Source: FEN-1297 sp963787005 (GTDB lineage: Bacteria > Bacteroidota > Ignavibacteria > Ignavibacteriales > Ignavibacteriaceae). From it: a stretch of 64,000 nt of DNA. Below, piece after piece: positions 35,875 through 46,206 of the stretch (position 1 is the stretch's first letter; the number at the start of each line of letters is the position of its first letter). The notes below the pieces were generated by a model. That model was given only the letters and a program-made list of their open reading frames with translations, was not told where the DNA came from and did not search any database. The translations under genes were made by a program, and so were the position numbers. The stretch spans positions 1 through 64,000 of the forward strand of contig CAWBBX010000105.1 in NCBI GenBank assembly GCA_963787005.1, in the 5' to 3' direction.

Positions 35875-38800
35875 TCAACTTTTAATGCATTGCGCCTGAT
35901 TTAAAGAGTAAGCGCACTTTGGACAATGCCTAATATTCTTCCGGAATTTTTCCTCTCGAATATTTTTTATCATCCGTTCAATCTCATCCTTAAGAATCTT
36001 AAAATTATCGCTCCCCACTTCTTTTATTACCGGTCTGTCTGGATGCTTTATAAAAATCAGTCTGAGAGAATACTCTTTAATACTGTCAAATAATTGAGTG
36101 ACAATATATGAATAAAATATTAATTGAGTTAAATACGCCTCCGACCTTTCGTCGATTTCTTCGACAGGTATATCATCCGTCTTATAATCTACAATGACCA
36201 ACTTATTCTTCTCAAAAATGAGCTTGTCGATAATTCCGTATAGGTAGTAATCTCCCTGCTTAATGTATACTTCGTACTCATTGCTGTAATTTTTAAAGGA
36301 GCTAATAAACTTATATTCCTGCGACCCGTAAAATTTTTTTAAATCAGAATAAACTGTTTCTCTTAATTTTTTTATTTTATTTTCGTCTACTTCGGCGGGG
36401 TTAATTTCATTTCGCGCCGACACCTCCGTAAACTCTTTAATATCATTCAGTTGCAGCTCTCTCTGTAAGGCTTTATGAATAATCCTGCCCTTCAATTCCG
36501 CATACTCTAAAACTCTGCCGCCGCCGATTTTTTCTTCGTAAGCAGGATCATTGTACGCTTCTTCCGGACTAAATTCATAGGACGAAATAACATCATCCCC
36601 CGTTTGAGAATTGCTCCACATTTTAAACTGCGTCATCAAAGGACCGAATCCGTACCCGTAAGTAAATTGATATTTCAAGGGACATTGTTTATAGACGGCA
36701 ACTTTTGTGGCCGAAATAATTTCTCCTTCGGGCGAATCTTTAATTCCCGCTGTCGCAAGTTTTTGATGGACTTTATCCGGGCCCGTATTATTTTCGACGA
36801 ACGGTTCCAGCTTCAATTCCCGGATTATGGGAACATCAATCAAAACTGATCTTTCTTCTGTTACGTAATTACCGTCTTTTTCGGTCAAGAAATTTAAACT
36901 CGAATTCAATTTGATCCTATCGCCGCTCAATTCATTTCCCAATCCCTCCTGAAGCAGCGCCATAAATGATTCTGAATTATATTTTTCTTTCCTGGGTGCG
37001 GTTGCTGAAATGAACAAATAATTTTTTGCTCGTGTTATTCCTACGTACAATAATCTTTTCAGTTCAGCCCTGTTCTTCTTCGAATTGATAAAATCGTTTA
37101 TGCCCAATACGGGAGCAGATTCGTATTCGGCAAAATAATCCTGACGCCTAGGTAATTTCGTTAATATTCCGAACGTCTTGCTTACGATTACTTCTTTTGT
37201 TTTGGCCGTGCTTTTCCGTGTTATATCGTCACATTTATACAGGAAAACGGCCGGGTATTCCAGGCCTTTCGCCTGGTGCAGCGTCATTATTTTAACAGCG
37301 TCCGATTCCTCGGTAACCGAGGCCTGCGCTTCGTCGCCGGAAAGCTCGATTGATTCTCTAAGGTATTCAACATAATCATACAATGTTCTGAATCCCTGTC
37401 TGCTGAAAGATATTGCCAGTGTTATCAGCTTCTGAATATTTGCCAGTTCCTGTTCGCCGTTCGATCCCGACGCCAGCACCGCCAGGAAATCGGATTCTTT
37501 TAAGATCTTTCTTAACATCTCCGGAATATCGGTGCTCTTAGCCAGAGCAAGGTTTTCACCCAGCCGCTCCGCGGCTAACTTCGCGTAATTATTTTTACCC
37601 GAGTAGTTTTGCAGTTTATGCCAAAGCGAATCGCCGCTGCTTAAGGATATATCGAATATTAGAGAATCCGAAAGGGTAAAGAAGGGCGATCGTAGAATAC
37701 CGGTTAACGCCGTATCGTTCTTTGCATCGAGTAAAAACGAAAAATAATTATAGATATCATAAATTGCCTGACGCTGATAAAAACCTTTACCGCCAACTAT
37801 TACGAAGGGGATGTTATAATTGATGAAAGTTTTTTCCAGCCCGGAAAAAGCCTTTCTTTTTCGGCAAAGTACGGCGATATCGCCCCAATTTACTCCGGGA
37901 CTTAGTTCGTCATCTTTTATTAAAGACACTATTCTGCGAGCAACAAGATCCGCCTCCGGATTCTCGGCCGATGCGTTTCCGTCTGAGTCAACACCGTGTT
38001 CTTCCACTTTTTCATTATCGGATTCGCCCGCAATTAAAAACTCGATTTTGCCTTCAACTCCGTCTTCTCTGGCACAAACAAGATCGGTATGCGTCACCTC
38101 GTTAAATATTTCTCTGGGACCCGCGAACAGCCTCGTAAAAACATAATTGGTAAATAGGCATAATGCCGGTGCCATCCGGAAACTATCCGGAAGTGATAGA
38201 AGAAACTCGCTGCCCGAAGATTCTTCAATGTCTTTTCTAGTTTTATTGAACACCTGAAGCTCGGCGTCGCGGAACATGTAGATGCTTTGCTTTTCGTCTC
38301 CGACGATAAATAAATTCCCTTGTTTTAAATGGTTGAGTATAGGAAGAAAAATATTGTACTGGATTTCATTTGTATCCTGGTATTCATCCACCATAATGTA
38401 TTTGAATTTTTGTGCAAGGCTGTTCTGAACGTGCTCGTTTGTTAAAATATTTCTTGCTTGAAGAAGAATGTCTTCATAATCCAGATAACCGTTCTCCTTC
38501 TTTTTTCTTTCGTAAACCGCGAGTGCTTTCTCAAAAAAAGTTATAAGAGTCTTGCCGAAACGGGCCAGATCGGCTTCAAGTTCGGCGGAATCTTCCGGGA
38601 TATTAAGAAACCCGATATCGGCAAAAAATTCGTTCACGATTTCGATCTCAGCGTTCATCTCTTCCTTGACCGCTTTATTAATATAGCCGGTCAGTCTAAG
38701 TGTTCCTTTTCCTGTCGTAACAGCGGATTTCACATTTAGAATAGCAGCTAAATATTCCTCCGTTCCCCCGGCGGCATTCATTTTTGAAATAAGTGGAAGA

Positions 38801-39534
38801 GCTTCCGCGGCGGTATCACTTTTTTTGTTGTTCGCGATAACGGCCGAATTTATCCTTTCAATTGAATCAGTTAATTTTTCTTTATCCTTTAAGAAGATGC
38901 GTTCGGCATAATCCAGGAAAAGTTCATGAAGCTTTGACGCGGTCTCTTCCTCCGAACCGGAATATAGACTTTCCGAAATTGAAAGAACGTTCTTACGATG
39001 ATTTATTAATCTTATTAATTCTTTGGCCAGCTGATTCTTTGAGGCGAAAAGCCTAATTAGATATTTCAAAAGTTGTTCTTCATCCGGATTGTTAAGAGCC
39101 GCCTTGATCATCTCATCAACGGAAAGCTCTATCAGTTCCCCGGACGCTGTTTCATCGACAGGTGTAAAATTTGCGTCGAGCCCTGCCTCTACGGGGAATT
39201 CCCTCAGAATGTCTATGCAAAACGAATGTATTGTTGAGATATTCGCCGATACTAGCTGGCGCCTTATGTTCTCGAGACGCTTAATTTCCGCTGATTCAGT
39301 TGAAGCACTAAGTCTGTCTTCAATTAATGATGCGATCTTTTTGTATAGTTCGCCTGCGGCTTTATCCGTAAAAGTAATCGCAGCGATATTTCTAAGCGAC
39401 AGGTTCTCGCTCAGTGCAATCTCAAGATATCTCCGCGAAAGAACAAAGGTCTTTCCCGATCCCGCGTTTGCGGTTAAGGAAATATGATTTTTGTGATCCA
39501 GCGCTTTAAGCTGATGAGGTGTTAAGGACGTCAT
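35875..39534 (-). CDS. AddA/RecB-like UvrD-family helicase fused to a PD-(D/E)XK nuclease
   Basis: A 1219-residue helicase-nuclease. Helicase motifs are TANAGSGKTFVLSRR (Walker A, residue ~17), ITFTDKAAGEL, MVDEYQDTNEIQ, GDEKQSIYMFR, KIMTLHQAKGLEYP and YVGITRAKNYLF. The nuclease part has RIIHKALQREL, GIIDKLIF, VIVDYKTDD (Asp ~1114, Lys ~1116) and QLIFYSY. One Cys near 951 (QCPLKYQ) plus CPKC and a last Cys in the final 16 residues (Cys1204, Cys1207, Cys1216) match the iron-sulfur staple of AddB/Cas4-type nucleases. It should process double-strand breaks for recombination. No AddB/RexB partner is in the window. It follows the histidine kinase gene by 3 nt. Confidence 0.9.
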   Translation of the reverse strand: MTSLTPHQLKALDHKNHISLTANAGSGKTFVLSRRYLEIALSENLSLRNIAAITFTDKAAGELYKKIASLIEDRLSASTESAEIKRLENIRRQLVSANISTIHSFCIDILREFPVEAGLDANFTPVDETASGELIELSVDEMIKAALNNPDEEQLLKYLIRLFASKNQLAKELIRLINHRKNVLSISESLYSGSEEETASKLHELFLDYAERIFLKDKEKLTDSIERINSAVIANNKKSDTAAEALPLISKMNAAGGTEEYLAAILNVKSAVTTGKGTLRLTGYINKAVKEEMNAEIEIVNEFFADIGFLNIPEDSAELEADLARFGKTLITFFEKALAVYERKKKENGYLDYEDILLQARNILTNEHVQNSLAQKFKYIMVDEYQDTNEIQYNIFLPILNHLKQGNLFIVGDEKQSIYMFRDAELQVFNKTRKDIEESSGSEFLLSLPDSFRMAPALCLFTNYVFTRLFAGPREIFNEVTHTDLVCAREDGVEGKIEFLIAGESDNEKVEEHGVDSDGNASAENPEADLVARRIVSLIKDDELSPGVNWGDIAVLCRKRKAFSGLEKTFINYNIPFVIVGGKGFYQRQAIYDIYNYFSFLLDAKNDTALTGILRSPFFTLSDSLIFDISLSSGDSLWHKLQNYSGKNNYAKLAAERLGENLALAKSTDIPEMLRKILKESDFLAVLASGSNGEQELANIQKLITLAISFSRQGFRTLYDYVEYLRESIELSGDEAQASVTEESDAVKIMTLHQAKGLEYPAVFLYKCDDITRKSTAKTKEVIVSKTFGILTKLPRRQDYFAEYESAPVLGINDFINSKKNRAELKRLLYVGITRAKNYLFISATAPRKEKYNSESFMALLQEGLGNELSGDRIKLNSSLNFLTEKDGNYVTEERSVLIDVPIIRELKLEPFVENNTGPDKVHQKLATAGIKDSPEGEIISATKVAVYKQCPLKYQFTYGYGFGPLMTQFKMWSNSQTGDDVISSYEFSPEEAYNDPAYEEKIGGGRVLEYAELKGRIIHKALQRELQLNDIKEFTEVSARNEINPAEVDENKIKKLRETVYSDLKKFYGSQEYKFISSFKNYSNEYEVYIKQGDYYLYGIIDKLIFEKNKLVIVDYKTDDIPVEEIDERSEAYLTQLIFYSYIVTQLFDSIKEYSLRLIFIKHPDRPVIKEVGSDNFKILKDEIERMIKNIREEKFRKNIRHCPKCAYSLNQAQCIKS

Positions 39535-39537
39535 CTA

Positions 39538-42500
39538 TTAACCGTTTTTTTCGTTATGCAGTATGGGTACGGTAATCCGGAACAACGCGCCGGGCTCCGA
39601 TTTCTTTTCCAGCGTTATCGAACCGTTAATTCCTTCTATAAACCGCTTTGCAAGTTTGAGCCCGAGCCCCATACCTCTTTCTTTGGTAGTAAAATTGGCT
39701 TCGAATATCCGGCCGCTAATCGACTCCGGAATACCCTTTCCGTCGTCTTCTATTTCCAAAATGAAATTGTCCTGCCCGGCATGCAGTTTTATAAAAATAT
39801 TTTTTGCGTCGGCCTGTATTGAATTTCGAATAAAATTAATCAACAGTCTATGCAGCTGAGCATTATCGCCTTCTATCGATGCCGAATTCAATTCGCTCTG
39901 AAACGATATTTTAATATTTTCTTCCAGAAATAAGTTTATGGTATCTTCAATAACGGGAATTATATCCAGCTCTTCAAGCTTGAAATTGGGCATCCGCGCA
40001 AATCTTGAGAATTCCGATGCAATAACTCTCAGGTTTTCGATCTGTGTAAGAAGGGTGGACGACAACTTCTCGAAAACCGTATCGAAGTTTTTCGTTTTGT
40101 CTTTATAAGAAACGATCAGCTGCTGTACGGCTAACTTCATAGGAGTAAGCGGATTTTTAATCTCGTGAGCAACCTGCTTGGCCATTTCCTTCCATGCGTT
40201 TTCCCGTTCGAGTTCAGCCAGATCAATCTGGTTTTTCTGTAGTTCCTTGGTCATCGAGTTGAAGCCCTCCAAGAGTTCTTTTAATTCTCCCTTCTCATTA
40301 TTATCGAGGACGATATTGAAATCACCGTGGGCAACAGAACCGGTTGCTTTTGTCAGTTTCCGTATCGGCCTGGAGATCCTATTGGCAAGGATAGTACTTA
40401 AAAGGATCATTATTATTGTAGCGAAAGAATATACTCCGAACAGGAAAATATCCACATCAATAATAGAAAATGTCAGCCGCACCTTATTAAACGCGTCATT
40501 CACTTCAATAATTACGTTCTGTCCGTTGATAGTTACCTTTCTATAGTACGCGTCATACACGAAGTTATCAAATTTTTCGCGGACTAAATATTCCCGGTAA
40601 CTCAAGTAATTCATCTCATAATATACTTCCGGATTCAGCCTCTGATTAAACAGCCCCGATCTTTGGAATTGCGGCTTTGAAATAAAGATCTGGTCGGCGC
40701 CGTCGTAAATAGCGAATGAAATTCCGAGATCCTTTCCGGCGTTAACAAATGCCTGATGGTAATTTATATTCTTGGTTTCTTCCAATTCTTCATTTATAAT
40801 ATTTTCTATATACTTTGTGCGCTCCGAAAGTTCATTGAAAATAGCGGTCTGGCTTCTCTGCTGCACTATGTGTCTGTTGTATACGGCTAATATGATCACG
40901 GGTATAATGGAAACGAATAAAAACGCTACAAGGAGCTGAGTTCTAAAACTGTATTTAAGCTCGCGGAGTTTTATTATCAGAAGGAACGAGAACAGGAGAA
41001 TTATAAATATACTGTGGATGAGAAATATCTTGAAAAAATTAAACAGGTCCCATGAAATACGTTTGACCTGCGTAGACACCGCCGTAATTATTTCGTTTCC
41101 GTTTGCGGATGTTTTAAGTAAATAAGTATAGTATTTCTCACCATTTAGGGAAAGTTCCAGCCATGCTTCGTTATCCTGGCTGTATTTCGCCTTGAATATC
41201 GGTTTTGTCTGATCGCGTGAAGGATAGATATCGCCGTATACCTCTTTCAGCTTAGAATTATAGAACTGAAATATCTTCAACTGACCTACATCGAGCACGG
41301 AATTAATTATATTTTTTTTCGACTCGAGAAAATCGGGTATGTTCTGCGCGCCCAGGTTCTGCAGACTAAAACTGATAGACGCAGCAATATAACCCAACGT
41401 CTGACCTCGATCGGTAACGGGTGCCAGACCTGCGTACAATTTACTTAACGTATCCCCGGACTGGCTTATCTGAAGAATGCCCGAACCATTTTTAATAGCC
41501 AGTCTAAGCTGTTCGAGTATATGCGGCTGATTTTCCATGCCTACGCTGAACTCGCCTAAAACCCGGAAGTGTTCGTCGTAAATCGTAACGGAGGATGCGA
41601 GCGATTCTTTCTGCAAAGAACTTGAAGCCCAAAGCCTGAAGGCTTCCGCCTCGAAATTTGTTCTGTGGATATAGAAATCGTTTATAACATCTCTATTGCC
41701 GGCCGCGTTATTTAAAGTTTCGCTAATGAGAAATTTAAGCAGATTATTATTCGGCCTATTAATCTCCAGGGCAGTTGTTTTAAGAGAAGCTTTTTCAAGT
41801 TCGATATTGAAATAATTCATCAGAGTTATGGAGATAACAGATGCTGCAAGTGTTATATATACGTAATTATAAATTCGGTCGGTTCTGCCGTTATAGACTC
41901 TGTACACCAGAAGAAAGATCAGCGAAATAAATATAAAACCGAGAAGCGGATTTATAAGCGGATCTCTCTGCGCTTTGATAAAAACAAATCCGAGTACTTG
42001 GAAAACCGCAAAGAGTGCAAGAAAAATATTATTGGTACGCTTATTATTTATCGCCGGCAGCAAAGTAAGCAGAAGTATCACGATACTGCTTAGAAGCATT
42101 AATGCAGAAACTGTAAAAATGAGAACGTTCAAATTCATCACTAACGAAGGAAGATTAGGGATCAGGTTGGGTTCTTTGAAATAGTGGAGAGTCGAGTCGA
42201 AAACAACACTTTTTACCGATGCGCTGAGTCCCCTGATGGTAAGAAGGTAGATGAAAGCCGACGGCAAAAGTAAGAATGAGAATAAAATATAATTCTTCAC
42301 CGATTTTTTATGAATATCGGATACATAATTTGATAGATACGCAAAGCCTTTCGCGGTTATGATTATCAGGAAAAAGCTGGTTATAAAAAACTCGGCAGGT
42401 GATTTTACTAAGCCGCCTCCGAAAGTAGATGAAAAATACGCCGGATCAACCAGCTCTCCGTGTAGTATATTTGACGGGAAACCCACGAAGTAAAGCAGCA

Positions 42501-43389
42501 TTCGAAACGACGCAAAATACAATGTAAGAAGTAGTATTTTATAAGTTCTTTTTTTAATTCCGCGAAATTCTTTCCTGAATCCGAAGCCGAGAAATATAAA
42601 CGCTACCGCGGAAAGAATAGACTGCAGGCTCGAGGAAAAAGTATAAACCGAATTAACCTCGGAATCGAGAGAAGGTTTGGTGAAGGTTACGAGCCCGATC
42701 TTGTTGCCTTTATTGTTCAGAAGTTCAAATGAGAACTTGCGCCCGTCCCTGCTGACGTCTGAAAAGGGTGTATAATCAACGTCGAATTGGGTAAGAAACC
42801 TGTTTGAAATTTCCTTGGTAAAATTGATGTCCTCGAAGTAACGGTTCTGAAGCTCAAAATGTTTTTCGATAAGACGGCTTACTACAAGATAGAACTGATC
42901 ATTTTCAACCAGTATTGTGTCGGTCACAGTAAGATATGTTTTCAATTCCGTATTGAAGAAATGGGTTTCACCGGCGGGATATGCAAGGGGAAGTATATCG
43001 TTTGCCGGAACCGCGACGGTTCTGTTCCAGGCGATGAGCTTACCGTTGGGAGCGAGGATCTCTATTGAATAATCGTCATACTTGTTTTCGTTCAGAGCTT
43101 TGATCAGAGAACCGTAGGATATATTTCTTGGTACCAAAATATGCGAAAGATCCTTCTTCAACGACTGAGAGGTTTCGAGCAGCTTGTCCTCTTTCTTGCT
43201 GAAGAGCGTTAATACCTCGCCCCGGATCGCTTCGATTTTCTTAGATAATTCCCTGTTCCAATTGGATTCCTGATAATGAACCCTTAAAGGAGTTAATATT
43301 CCCGAGAGGAAAATAATTAGTAAAATAAAAAAGACGATAGCAAAGAATTTCCTATCGCCTCTTAATTTTTTTGATAACTTATATGACAT
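39538..43389 (-). CDS. Very large NtrY-like membrane sensor histidine kinase
   Basis: A 1283-residue kinase. A first membrane helix (residues ~15-35) and a periplasmic stretch are followed by a block of eight or so helices (~250-520). A second extracytoplasmic region (~540-770), two more helices, a third sensor region and a final helix come next, with a HAMP domain. The HisKA box is VAHEIKNPLTPMKL (His ~1074) and the ATPase domain has NFIRNSIQAD, DDGKGIPE and GMGLGLKLAKRF. It should autophosphorylate in response to an envelope or metabolite cue; no cognate response regulator is adjacent. Its ATG overlaps the stop of the DUF4783 gene by one base. Confidence 0.92.
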   Translation of the reverse strand: MSYKLSKKLRGDRKFFAIVFFILLIIFLSGILTPLRVHYQESNWNRELSKKIEAIRGEVLTLFSKKEDKLLETSQSLKKDLSHILVPRNISYGSLIKALNENKYDDYSIEILAPNGKLIAWNRTVAVPANDILPLAYPAGETHFFNTELKTYLTVTDTILVENDQFYLVVSRLIEKHFELQNRYFEDINFTKEISNRFLTQFDVDYTPFSDVSRDGRKFSFELLNNKGNKIGLVTFTKPSLDSEVNSVYTFSSSLQSILSAVAFIFLGFGFRKEFRGIKKRTYKILLLTLYFASFRMLLYFVGFPSNILHGELVDPAYFSSTFGGGLVKSPAEFFITSFFLIIITAKGFAYLSNYVSDIHKKSVKNYILFSFLLLPSAFIYLLTIRGLSASVKSVVFDSTLHYFKEPNLIPNLPSLVMNLNVLIFTVSALMLLSSIVILLLTLLPAINNKRTNNIFLALFAVFQVLGFVFIKAQRDPLINPLLGFIFISLIFLLVYRVYNGRTDRIYNYVYITLAASVISITLMNYFNIELEKASLKTTALEINRPNNNLLKFLISETLNNAAGNRDVINDFYIHRTNFEAEAFRLWASSSLQKESLASSVTIYDEHFRVLGEFSVGMENQPHILEQLRLAIKNGSGILQISQSGDTLSKLYAGLAPVTDRGQTLGYIAASISFSLQNLGAQNIPDFLESKKNIINSVLDVGQLKIFQFYNSKLKEVYGDIYPSRDQTKPIFKAKYSQDNEAWLELSLNGEKYYTYLLKTSANGNEIITAVSTQVKRISWDLFNFFKIFLIHSIFIILLFSFLLIIKLRELKYSFRTQLLVAFLFVSIIPVIILAVYNRHIVQQRSQTAIFNELSERTKYIENIINEELEETKNINYHQAFVNAGKDLGISFAIYDGADQIFISKPQFQRSGLFNQRLNPEVYYEMNYLSYREYLVREKFDNFVYDAYYRKVTINGQNVIIEVNDAFNKVRLTFSIIDVDIFLFGVYSFATIIMILLSTILANRISRPIRKLTKATGSVAHGDFNIVLDNNEKGELKELLEGFNSMTKELQKNQIDLAELERENAWKEMAKQVAHEIKNPLTPMKLAVQQLIVSYKDKTKNFDTVFEKLSSTLLTQIENLRVIASEFSRFARMPNFKLEELDIIPVIEDTINLFLEENIKISFQSELNSASIEGDNAQLHRLLINFIRNSIQADAKNIFIKLHAGQDNFILEIEDDGKGIPESISGRIFEANFTTKERGMGLGLKLAKRFIEGINGSITLEKKSEPGALFRITVPILHNEKNG

Positions 43390-43850
43390 TAATTAATTGA
43401 TATTTGAGTTATTTTCCATTTCTTCGCCGAGCGCTTCAGGGAAATAAATACCTGCGCGTTGCCTTTCATCCCTCTAAAGTGATATTTGTATATACCAGTT
43501 GCAAAGGGACTGCCGTTATTCGCCTGTATACTGCCGAATCTAAATCCGGTTACTTTGTAATCTCTGAAAAAATCCTCCAGTACATAATAAGCCTGATTGG
43601 AGCTGTAATATCCGCTGATACCGTTCGAGAGACTCAAATATGTCTGAGAACTAAGAAAACCGGAAAGCAGGTCTACGTCTCCGGAGGATATACCGACTTC
43701 TATCCTGTCGAAAACATGGTTTACGGTTTTTTGTCTCTCGATATTATTAGCCCGTTCCGAGGCATTAAACTGCTGCGACATGGCTGTTCCCGAATTCAGG
43801 AGAATCAACAGCGAAATTGTAAACGATATTTTCGATAACAAAGATGACAT
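43389..43850 (-). CDS. DUF4783-like secreted protein (NTF2-type fold)
   Basis: A 153-residue protein with a signal peptide (ISFTISLLILLNSGTAMSQ). The mature domain VFDRIEVGISSGDVDLLSGFL ... YVLEDFFRDYK ... FRFGSIQANNGSPFATGIY matches the DUF4783 pattern of small periplasmic NTF2-like proteins in Bacteroidota. Its stop codon shares one base with the start of the large histidine kinase, so the pair is translationally coupled and it may act as a periplasmic accessory to that sensor; this is inference. Confidence 0.82.
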   Translation of the reverse strand: MSSLLSKISFTISLLILLNSGTAMSQQFNASERANNIERQKTVNHVFDRIEVGISSGDVDLLSGFLSSQTYLSLSNGISGYYSSNQAYYVLEDFFRDYKVTGFRFGSIQANNGSPFATGIYKYHFRGMKGNAQVFISLKRSAKKWKITQISIN

Positions 43851-43914
43851 CGTAACTAATTTAATTAATATATATAAGTAAATCTATATGTTTAAGAACA
43901 TAACCGGCGCCGGA

Positions 43915-44730
43915 TCAATGTCTAAGCGAAACGGTTCTCTGCATTGGTCCTCTTTCGGGTTGTACCGTGTGCTGTTTCAGATCCACATTTCCCTGTACCG
44001 TTTGAAATGCCCAGTCAAAGACCATTCTGTCCCTTGTAAGTGAATTTATCCTGATCTTTGCGTAATGATTATCCCATGTCCAGATTACATATGTATGTCC
44101 GGGAATTGCTATTGCGTCCTTTGTTGATGACCAGCCGTCCGACGGAGCATATGGAATATCATAGATATCCTGGGTCAGTCCCATATCCTGAATATCGCTA
44201 TCGTTCCAAACATCTATAAACAAAGTATCGTTATAATTTTCGAAGAAGAAATCTGCGCTCTTGTTATCATACGGAACAACGGAATATGAAGTGAAGGAGA
44301 AGCCGCCGTTATCCGGAAACTGTCTGTAATCCGAAACAGATGCATTAGATCCTTCGGGACGCGGTGTGACATATACATTCTCATAGCTGAGATCGCTCTC
44401 GTTGCCGTTAAAATCGTACGCAGTTACCGCGTAATAATAAGTAGTACCGTTGTGGGCACCGAAATCTACAAAATAATTATCTTCAGTTGATCCGATAAGT
44501 TTATATTTGCCGTCAAAGGAATAAGCGTAATAAATGTTGTATCCTGCCAGATCGTGCTCAAAACCCGGGTCCCATGAGAGATCGACACGGTTATCGCCGT
44601 TAAGAGCAGTAAGTCCGTTCGGAGCGGACGGCGGAGTATTGTCTATTTCATAAAATGAACTGTGCTTTGCGCAGGCAGTGAATAAAAACATTAATATAAG
44701 TGATGCGAAATAAATAATAGAGCGTTTCAT
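43915..44730 (-). CDS. Lipoprotein with fibronectin type III domain
   Basis: About 271 residues, lipoprotein signal ending FLFTAC. Residues ~28-125 are a fibronectin-III domain (PSAPNGLTALNGDNRVDLSW, YNIYYAYSFDG, YYAVTAYDFNGNES), followed by an unassigned C-terminal region of about 140 residues. The ATG at 44730 has GGTGA five bases upstream; a GTG 9 nt earlier overlaps that site. It lies 64 nt upstream of the DUF4783 gene and is on the same strand. Confidence 0.75.
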   Translation of the reverse strand: MKRSIIYFASLILMFLFTACAKHSSFYEIDNTPPSAPNGLTALNGDNRVDLSWDPGFEHDLAGYNIYYAYSFDGKYKLIGSTEDNYFVDFGAHNGTTYYYAVTAYDFNGNESDLSYENVYVTPRPEGSNASVSDYRQFPDNGGFSFTSYSVVPYDNKSADFFFENYNDTLFIDVWNDSDIQDMGLTQDIYDIPYAPSDGWSSTKDAIAIPGHTYVIWTWDNHYAKIRINSLTRDRMVFDWAFQTVQGNVDLKQHTVQPERGPMQRTVSLRH

Positions 44731-44903
44731 TGGTGTCACCGTTATTTTTTAATTCAATCCCAATGAACCAAAATGAGTGCCACCTAAAAAGCGTTGTTTT
44801 TAGCGGTATTAGAAGTATTTATTAATTGAAGTTGTATATAATAATATACAAGATCGTCTACAATGCTGACTTTCCCCTATCCTCTTTTAGTTTTATGCGG
44901 CAT

Positions 44904-46196
44904 CTAGAAATGAGTTATTTCATCCTGCGTATGTAACTGCCCGTTATTTATGGCTGCTACGGCACGGCCGGTAAGAAGACGCTTGTTGAAGGGAGAGTTT
45001 TTCGATTTACTTTTGGTTAGAGCGATATCCACGGTCCATATTTCGTCAAGATCCAGTATCGTGAAATTTGCTTTTTCTCCTTCGTCAAATTTAGGAACAG
45101 GCAGGTTTAAAATCTTTCTGGGATTTATTGCCATTTTAAATACGATTTCCTCGAGGCTCAATATTTTTTTATGGTACAGCTCGGTAAGGGCCAAACCTAC
45201 CTGGGTTTCGAGACCGACGATACCGTTCGGCGCCAATTCGAATTCAGCCTCTTTTTCCTCAGGCGAATGCGGCGCATGGTCGCTTGCTATACAGTCCAAT
45301 GTTCCGTCTTTTAGACCCTGGATGATTGCATCTACGTCAACTTTAGTTCTGAGCGGAGGATTCATTTTAGTATTTGTGTCGTATGTTTTCACAGCGTCGT
45401 CGGTTAAGGTAAAGTGATGAGGGGTTACTTCAGCAGTTACTTTAAATCCCTCTTTCTTAGCCTGGCGTACCATTTCCACGGATTTTTTTGTACTTATGTG
45501 AGCGATATGAATCCTGCCTCCGGTATACTCGGCCATTAATATATCTCTCATAACGATCAGGTCTTCGGCAACCGAAGATACGGGCGGCAGGCCAAGAAGC
45601 GTAGAATTTATTCCTTCGTTCATCGCACCGCCGGCGAGTGATTCGTCTTCGCAGTGCTCAATTATAGGCAGGTTGTACATGCCGGAGTATTCAAGAGAGC
45701 GCTTCAAGATAGCCGCGGTTTTAATAGCAACGCCGTCATCGGAAAAACCGACCGCGCCGGCTTCGCGCAGTTCCGCCATCGGGGAGATCATTTCACCATT
45801 TCTGCCTAAAGTCGCCGCACCTATAACAGCCACATCCACAAGATGACCTGTGGCCTGCTTCTGAATAAACCTGACAACTTCGGCCGAGTCGATTGCCGGC
45901 TCTGTGTTCGGCATGCATGCGATCCCGGTAAATCCTCCGTTAGCTGCGGCGTTGCAGCCGGTAACAACAGTTTCTTCGTCTTCCCTGCCCGGTTCTCTCA
46001 AATGCACGTGCATATCGAAGAATCCAGGGACGGCGTATTTTCCTTTGAAGTCAAATACCTTGGCGTTTTTCGAATCCTCGGCGCTTATCTTACCTATCTT
46101 GGATATTTTTCCGTTTTCCAGAAGTATATCCGTCTTAGTCTGATTTATTTTCTGTTCAGGATGAAGAATATTTACATCTTTTAAAATTACTTTCAT
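44904..46196 (-). CDS. pyrC: Dihydroorotase (class I)
   Basis: A 430-residue amidohydrolase with the metal ligands DMHVHLREPG, the HCEDESL block, IHIAHISTKKSVE and the catalytic ASDHAPHS. GFSDDGVAIK is typical of class I dihydroorotases as in Bacillus and Aquifex. It closes carbamoyl-aspartate to dihydroorotate, the third step of pyrimidine synthesis. It lies 10 nt downstream of pyrB and is the last gene of the pyrR-pyrB-pyrC operon in this window. Confidence 0.95.
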   Translation of the reverse strand: MKVILKDVNILHPEQKINQTKTDILLENGKISKIGKISAEDSKNAKVFDFKGKYAVPGFFDMHVHLREPGREDEETVVTGCNAAANGGFTGIACMPNTEPAIDSAEVVRFIQKQATGHLVDVAVIGAATLGRNGEMISPMAELREAGAVGFSDDGVAIKTAAILKRSLEYSGMYNLPIIEHCEDESLAGGAMNEGINSTLLGLPPVSSVAEDLIVMRDILMAEYTGGRIHIAHISTKKSVEMVRQAKKEGFKVTAEVTPHHFTLTDDAVKTYDTNTKMNPPLRTKVDVDAIIQGLKDGTLDCIASDHAPHSPEEKEAEFELAPNGIVGLETQVGLALTELYHKKILSLEEIVFKMAINPRKILNLPVPKFDEGEKANFTILDLDEIWTVDIALTKSKSKNSPFNKRLLTGRAVAAINNGQLHTQDEITHF

Positions 46197-46206
46197 TTTA
46201 TTTCCG

